Origin: CAILZL01 sp049840395
Lineage (GTDB): Bacteria; Pseudomonadota; Gammaproteobacteria; Steroidobacterales; Steroidobacteraceae
Reading direction: 5' to 3'
Length of the DNA: 64,000 bases
Assembly: GCA_049840395.1 (NCBI GenBank)
Contig: JASGLD010000009.1
Coordinates: 1-64,000, forward strand
In this document: one piece after another, positions 59,835 through 64,000 of the stretch
Layout of the letters: each line of letters begins with the position of its first letter
Numbering within the stretch: position 1 is the stretch's first letter
Made by a program: the position numbers and the translations under genes
The notes under the pieces: generated by a model
Databases searched by the model: none
Seen by the model: only the letters and a program-made list of their open reading frames with translations
What the model was told of the DNA's origin: nothing

Positions 59835-60479
59835 ATGTCCAAACTCCGCGTGCAATGTTTCTCGATATCCGTCGATGGTTTCGGCGCCGGCCCCAATCAA
59901 AGTCTCGACAATCCATTGGGCGAGGGCGGCACAGAATTGCCGCAGTGGTTCTTTCCTACGCGTACCTTCCAACAAATGGTGGGCAATGCCGACGGCACCA
60001 CCGGCCTCGATAACGACTTTGCCGTAAGAGGCATGAGCAATCTCGGCGCATGGATTCTCGGTCGCAACATGTTCGGGCCGATTCGCGGCGCGTGGCCCGA
60101 TGACAGCTGGCGCGGTTGGTGGGGCGACAATCCGCCCTATCACACGCCGGTATTCGTACTCACCCATCATGCACGCGAGCCGATCACGATGCAGGGCGGC
60201 ACTACGTTTCACTTCGTCACCGGCGGCATCGAGGAAGCCTTGCAACGTGCGCGTGATGCCGCCAAAGGTTTGGATATTCGCTTAGGTGGTGGCGTCGCCA
60301 CTGTGCGGCAGTACCTGCGCGCCGGCTTGATAAACGAGATTCATCTCGCCATATCGCCGGTACTGCTGGGAACCGGGGAACGTTTGTTCGACGGCGTGGA
60401 TATGCGTGCTCTGGGTTATCGCTGTGTCGAACAGGTGTCGACTGAAAAGGCGATGCATGTGGTGTTTCGCAAGGGGTAG
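59835..60479 (+). CDS. Dihydrofolate-reductase-fold (RibD C-terminal type) protein
   Basis: 214 aa from the ATG at 59835; the TTG at 59820 is unlikely. VQCFSISVDGFGAG opens the Rossmann-like fold; GAWILGRNMFG, VFVLTHHARE, FHFVTGGIEEAL, LGGGVATVRQYLRAGLINEI and LLGTGERLF are typical of the YwjB/YyaP-like DHFR family. It should use NADPH on an unknown substrate. It follows arsR by 17 nt. Confidence 0.9.
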   Translation: MSKLRVQCFSISVDGFGAGPNQSLDNPLGEGGTELPQWFFPTRTFQQMVGNADGTTGLDNDFAVRGMSNLGAWILGRNMFGPIRGAWPDDSWRGWWGDNPPYHTPVFVLTHHAREPITMQGGTTFHFVTGGIEEALQRARDAAKGLDIRLGGGVATVRQYLRAGLINEIHLAISPVLLGTGERLFDGVDMRALGYRCVEQVSTEKAMHVVFRKG

Positions 60480-60611
60480 TCGATGAGCATGTGTGAATTC
60501 CGCGCGGCTCCCGCTCTGCAAAAAATAGTAGATGCATGTCGGAACTCACGCAGTTGACTCGTCTTTAAGAGGTCATCGGCAAGATTTGTAACGAATAGAA
60601 GGAGAACTCGC

Positions 60612-61058
60612 ATGAGCACCAACACCGTCAAACTGCATCGTGTACTACGCAGCACCCCAGCCAAGATCTATCGCGCCTTCCTCGAAGCGGATGCCATGGC
60701 GCGCTGGCTGCCACCGCATGGCTTCGTTGGCAAGGTTTTCCAACTGGATGCGCGCGTGGGCGGCAGTTACAAGATGTCCTTCACCAATTTCGGTACCGGT
60801 AACGGTCACTCTTTTGGCGGCACTTACCTGGAACTCGAACCGAATAGCCGTATTCGCTACAACGCCAAATTCGACGATCCAAATCTACCCGGCGAAATGC
60901 AGACCACCGTGGTGTTGAAACAGGTGTCCTGCGGCACGGAGGTCAGTATCGAGCAGTCCGGCATCCCGGCGATGATTCCCACGGAGATGTGCTACCTCGG
61001 TTGGCAGGAGTCGCTGGTGCATCTTGCTCAGTTGGTTGAGCCGGACATTCCTGGCTAA
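60612..61058 (+). CDS. SRPBCC (AHSA1-like) domain protein
   Basis: 148 aa; ATG with GAAGGAG upstream. VKLHRVLRSTPAKIYRAFLE, MARWLPPHGFVGKVFQLDAR and GGSYKMSFTNFG open the START-like helix-grip fold; the C terminus CYLGWQESLVHLAQLVEPDI is the last long helix. The fold has a hydrophobic ligand pocket. Family members act as lipid or small-ligand binders or as stress proteins. Part of the arsR group of genes. Confidence 0.9.
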   Translation: MSTNTVKLHRVLRSTPAKIYRAFLEADAMARWLPPHGFVGKVFQLDARVGGSYKMSFTNFGTGNGHSFGGTYLELEPNSRIRYNAKFDDPNLPGEMQTTVVLKQVSCGTEVSIEQSGIPAMIPTEMCYLGWQESLVHLAQLVEPDIPG

Positions 61059-61159
61059 GCATTGCCGATCCGATACGCGTGAAATTTATGCAAGGGCGCT
61101 GGTGCTAAGTCTGTGGAAACACTGCGCCCGATAGACGATGTGATTAAACAGGTAATTTC

Positions 61160-61822
61160 ATGTCACTGACGCTGCATTATCATCCACTGGCCTCGTACTG
61201 TCACAAGGTGCTGATCGCGTTGTATGAGCACGACGTCGAATTCGACAAGCACTTGGTCGACCTGGGTAACGCGCAGGATCGCGCCGAACTCACGGCACTC
61301 TGGCCGCTGTGCAAGTTTCCGGTGTTAAGTGACTCCCAGCGACAGCAACATATCGCTGAAGCCAGCATCATCATTGAATACTTGGATGAATACTTCCCCA
61401 GCCGGCAGCGCTTGATCCCCGGCGATTTCACTACGGCTCTGGCAGTGCGGCTGTGGGATCGGGTGTTCGACAATTACGTGCATGAGCCCATGCAGCAAAT
61501 CGTCATCGATCGTATTCGCAATGCTCAAGGCGATCTCAGTTCGGCGCGCAGTACGCTGGATACCGCTTATCGCATGATCGACAAACAACTGACGGATCGA
61601 ACCTGGATTGCCAGTGACGAGTTTAGTTTGGCTGATTGCGCGGCAGTGCCTGCATTGTTCTACGCCAGTACCTTGCAAGCATTCCCGCAGGACTGTAAGC
61701 GTTTGATTGATTACTTCGAACGCCTGATTGCACGACCATCGGTCGGGCGTGTGCTGGAAGAAGCCAAGCCTTACTTCTCGATGTATCCCTTTAAAGATTC
61801 TCTGCCGGCGCGTTTTCTATAA
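61160..61822 (+). CDS. Glutathione S-transferase
   Basis: 220 aa. The thioredoxin-like N-terminal domain (LTLHYHPLASYCHKVLIALY, then KFPVLSD with its cis-Pro, then EASIIIEYLDEYFP) and an all-helical C-terminal domain (FSLADCAAVPALFYAS) give a full GST. A Ser or Cys at S12/C14 (ASYCHK) is the likely GSH-activating residue. It should detoxify electrophiles or isomerise small compounds. The next region holds an inverted pair of dispersed repeats. Confidence 0.93.
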   Translation: MSLTLHYHPLASYCHKVLIALYEHDVEFDKHLVDLGNAQDRAELTALWPLCKFPVLSDSQRQQHIAEASIIIEYLDEYFPSRQRLIPGDFTTALAVRLWDRVFDNYVHEPMQQIVIDRIRNAQGDLSSARSTLDTAYRMIDKQLTDRTWIASDEFSLADCAAVPALFYASTLQAFPQDCKRLIDYFERLIARPSVGRVLEEAKPYFSMYPFKDSLPARFL

Positions 61823-61882
61823 GGCATGAGTTTGCAGGAGCAATATTTCAAAGGGTTCGTTGAAAGTGAATACATGTCTGTT

Positions 61883-61992
61883 GCCCCCACCCTAACCCTC
61901 CCCCGCAAGCGGAGGAGGGAATTTTCGCAAGCAAGTGAGAAACGAACTTCCGGTCCCCTCCCTCGCTTGCGGGGGAGGGTTAGGGTGGGGGC
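61883..61992. repeat. Inverted pair of dispersed GC-rich palindromic repeats
   Basis: Copies 61883-61920 and 61954-61992 are reverse complements (GCCCCCACCCTAACCCTCCC at the left edge) around 33 bases, forming a large potential stem. The same paired arrangement is at 30478-30659, a single copy at 17760-17799. Confidence 0.87.
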
Positions 61993-62098
61993 GACGATGT
62001 ACAAAGTTTCCACATAACTTGTAGAGCGGGTAGTGCTAAAGAAAGCTAACACTCATTGCTATCACTGAATCTGACATCTACATAAGCGGAATTCTTAT

Positions 62099-63037
62099 AT
62101 GCCCATCGATCAATCCTCCGACTCCATCGTCAAAGATTCTCCAGAAAACGAAATCGTCATCACCCGCGTGTTCAACGCGCCGCGTGAGCTGGTTTGGCAG
62201 GCGATGACCGATCCCGAACAAGTGGCGCAATGGTGGGGTCCGAATGGCTTCACCACGGTGATCGAAAAGATGGAGCTCAAAGTCGGTGGTGTGTGGAAGC
62301 ATGTGATGATCGGCCCGGACGGCGCGCGCTATCCCAACAAAAGTATCTTCACGGTGATTCGCGAGCCGGAGTTGATTGCTTACTCGCACGGCGGCGCGAA
62401 GGAGGGCGAACAGGGCGTGCATTTCGACGCTTCCTGGACTTTTGAAGAGATCAATGCCTGGACCACAAGGCTCACGTTGCGCTCGGTATTCGCCAGTGCG
62501 GAAGATTGCCGGCGTGTGGTCGAGCAATACGGCGCCATCGAAGGCGGCAAGCAGACACTGGGTAGATTGGCCGGCTATCTGGCGCAACAACCTCAGCCTG
62601 CTGCAGTTACCGCGCCCATCACGCTGACAGTGAGGCGACAATTCAATGCCAGTGCCGAAGTCGTGTTCGATGCCTGGCTCGATCCCGAGCATGCCGGTGA
62701 ATGGTTGTTCGCCACACCTACAGGCAGGATGCAGCGCGTAGAAATCAATGCGCGAGTAGGGGGTCGTTTCGTTGTCGTCGAGGAGCGAGCGGGGGTTCAG
62801 GCCTATCACACGGGTGAGTATCTGGAGATCAATCGCCCGCGTCGCCTGGTTTTCAGCTTTGGCGTCGACGAGGCGTTAACCGATGCCGGCCGTGTGCAAA
62901 TCGATATCAAACCGTTGGCAATGGGTTGCGAGCTGACACTGACGCATGAAATGGCCGGCAAGTTCGCCGAGTACAAACAGCGAACTCAGCAAGGCTGGAA
63001 CGGAATCCTCGAAAGCCTGGCGCAGCGGGTGTGCTGA
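62099..63037 (+). CDS. Protein with two SRPBCC (AHSA1-like) domains
   Basis: 312 aa. The first domain (about 18-155) has IVITRVFNAPRELVWQAMTD, VAQWWGPNGFTTVIEKMELK and VGGVWKHVMIGPDG. The second (about 175-312) repeats the pattern: LTVRRQFNASAEVVFDAWLD, AGEWLFATPTGRMQRVEINA and VGGRFVVVEERAG, ending with GWNGILESLAQRVC. A fused duplicate of the helix-grip fold, each half able to bind a hydrophobic ligand. The repeat at 61883 separates it from the GST gene, but it keeps the same direction as the arsR group. Confidence 0.92.
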   Translation: MPIDQSSDSIVKDSPENEIVITRVFNAPRELVWQAMTDPEQVAQWWGPNGFTTVIEKMELKVGGVWKHVMIGPDGARYPNKSIFTVIREPELIAYSHGGAKEGEQGVHFDASWTFEEINAWTTRLTLRSVFASAEDCRRVVEQYGAIEGGKQTLGRLAGYLAQQPQPAAVTAPITLTVRRQFNASAEVVFDAWLDPEHAGEWLFATPTGRMQRVEINARVGGRFVVVEERAGVQAYHTGEYLEINRPRRLVFSFGVDEALTDAGRVQIDIKPLAMGCELTLTHEMAGKFAEYKQRTQQGWNGILESLAQRVC

Positions 63038-63040
63038 GAT

Positions 63041-63448
63041 CTAAGGTGCGGCGGTGGATAATGGCTTGCCTTTCTCCACCACATACACCGCCAGCACCTT
63101 GGCCGCACTGGTGCCGATAACGCGCGCATCATGAGCGCTGCCGGTCGGCACAATGAAACTGTCGCCGGCTTTTAAAGTGCGTGGCGTCTGACCGGAGACT
63201 TCCAAGCTCACTTCACCGCTCAACACGTAACTCATCTCCGTACCAGGATGAGTATGTCGTCCTGCAGTACTGCCTGCCGGAATTTCCGCCGTGGCCATCA
63301 GTGCTTCATATGCAGCGTTCTGCGGCACATCTATACGTTGCAATAGATTTCGCTGTATGCCGCTCTGTGCATGAAGCATTTGCGTGCTCAATACTCCGGT
63401 CACACAGCCCGCTGCGAAGAGTCCGATTTTAAGGATGACGGATTTCAT
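63041..63448 (-). CDS. Exported cupin-domain protein
   Basis: 135 aa with an N-terminal hydrophobic signal or anchor (LKIGLFAAGCVTGVLSTQML, then HAQS). The cupin motifs are IPAGSTAGRHTHPGTEMSYV (His, His and Glu ligands) and PTGSAHDARVIG (third His). It is a small single-domain metal-binding barrel, likely periplasmic, with unknown role. Convergent with the SRPBCC gene, 3 nt apart. Confidence 0.9.
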   Translation of the reverse strand: MKSVILKIGLFAAGCVTGVLSTQMLHAQSGIQRNLLQRIDVPQNAAYEALMATAEIPAGSTAGRHTHPGTEMSYVLSGEVSLEVSGQTPRTLKAGDSFIVPTGSAHDARVIGTSAAKVLAVYVVEKGKPLSTAAP

Positions 63449-63480
63449 ATGCGCTCCAACGCTGGAAAAGTTTGATTGAC

Positions 63481-63567
63481 GTCATGCCCGCGTAGGCGGG
63501 CATCCAGTTCTGGATAAACCGCTTTGCGATATTGGTTTTACTGAATCCCCGCCCATGCGGGGATGAC
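63481..63567. repeat. MITE-like repeat related to 28525-28594
   Basis: 87 bases starting GTCATGCCCGCG and ending with an imperfect complement (GGGGATGAC). It carries inner GGCGGGCATCCAG-type sequence. It lies between the cupin and the S46 peptidase gene and holds no coding frame. Confidence 0.83.
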
Positions 63568-63590
63568 AACTCTATACAATGGTATTCAAC

Positions 63591-64000
63591 TTACTTGCTG
63601 CGCAACTCTTTCAACAACGCCGGCGCTGGATAGATATTAGTGAGTGCCTCTTCAATCGCTCCCGTAGAGACAACAATCGTTCGATTCAATGTGGCATCGA
63701 AACCAAAGGCGCCGCCCAACGAATGAATATTGCCGTCGAAGGCTGCACCGATCACCGAACCATCCGCAGCAACTACCGGTGAACCGGAGTTACCACCGAT
63801 GATGTCATTGGTAGTGACGAAATCCAGCACGCGCGTCTTATCAAGCTTCGATTCCGCAGCAGCCAGCTTGGCCGGTAGATCGAAGGGCGTGGCGCCGGTG
63901 GCGCGTTGGAAGTAACCACCCATCACGGTGGTGGGTGCTATCGTTGTTCCCTGATAAGTCCAGCCCTGCACTGCGCCATAGCTGATGCGCAGCGTGAAGG
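63591..64000 (-). CDS. S46 family dipeptidyl-peptidase, C-terminal part (runs off the window)
   Basis: About 136 C-terminal residues; the frame is open to the right edge and begins outside the window. The serine active site VTTNDIIGGNSGSPVVAADG is intact, followed by IGAAFDGNIHSLGGAF and LNRTIVVSTGAIEEALTNIY, the usual end of DPP7/DPP11-type enzymes, which remove dipeptides in the periplasm. The TLRISYG segment at the right edge fits the family. The N-terminal half is not visible. Confidence 0.92.
   Translation of the reverse strand, partial: FTLRISYGAVQGWTYQGTTIAPTTVMGGYFQRATGATPFDLPAKLAAAESKLDKTRVLDFVTTNDIIGGNSGSPVVAADGSVIGAAFDGNIHSLGGAFGFDATLNRTIVVSTGAIEEALTNIYPAPALLKELRSK

Overview
The window looks like the chromosome of a Gram-negative gammaproteobacterium. 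Housekeeping genes of that type (plsB, hrpB, rluB, yceH, map, acs, an AroG-type DAHP synthase, DsbC, an HiPIP) are mixed with two large TonB-dependent receptors and many small secreted proteins of unknown function (DUF6152 and its partners). That mix resembles Steroidobacteraceae/Nevskiales-like bacteria, but I cannot fix the taxon from sequence reading alone. No rRNA, tRNA, CRISPR array, insertion sequence or complete prophage was recognised.

Layout. 172-2361 (minus): a three-gene operon of secreted proteins ending in a strong terminator. 2711-8070: DsbC-like isomerase, an apparently inactive M28 peptidase homologue, NlpC/P60 lipoprotein, YceI protein, then a second secreted-protein pair. 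8110-13838: GNAT, an Ogt-AlkA fusion behind a LexA-like box, VOC protein, acs, HIT, DUF4404, DUF6491. 14085-17668 (minus): a secreted NTF2-like protein and two tandem FG-GAP propellers. 17911-21082 (minus): hrpB and an HxlR regulator. 21626-29206 (plus): the core accessory locus, consisting of a TonB receptor, a ferritin-like (DUF4142-type) protein and two tandem three-gene modules (W-E-G-D-T-L-V protein, DUF6152, NTF2-like protein). 29279-31756: DUF1272, YpfJ-type metallopeptidase, rluB. 32037-38782: glycan and envelope genes (GT2, GtrA, polytopic transferase, GH17-GT2 fusion, outer-membrane barrel). 38861-41638: map, HiPIP, a double SPOR-like protein. 42181-48709: an orphan contractile-tail sheath homologue, alpha/beta hydrolase, lipoprotein, plsB, YceI lipoprotein, YkgJ-type protein. 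49081-54277: second TonB receptor, GT2 and flippase. 54473-58748: yceH, a PAS-GGDEF cyclase, xthA and a DAHP synthase preceded by an aromatic-rich leader peptide and attenuator. 58803-64000: stress/regulatory genes (NTF2-like, ArsR, DHFR-like, SRPBCC proteins, GST, cupin) and the C-terminal end of an S46 peptidase.

How the genes fit together. The strongest theme is a repeated set of exported proteins. The W-E-G-D-T-L-V family occurs five times and is next to a DUF6152 gene at four places. NTF2-like partners and TonB receptors lie close by. Six of these exported proteins, from four unrelated families, carry a Gly/Ala/Pro/Met-rich block with a shared G-M-G-A-G-G core. This points to one periplasmic or surface system of unknown purpose. 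A second theme is regulation readable from sequence: a classical-looking attenuator before DAHP synthase, a LexA-like box before the Ogt-AlkA fusion, an operator dyad at the arsR start, and paired palindromes before receptor genes. A third is dispersed repeats of three kinds, one of which supplies or abuts the stop codons of three genes.
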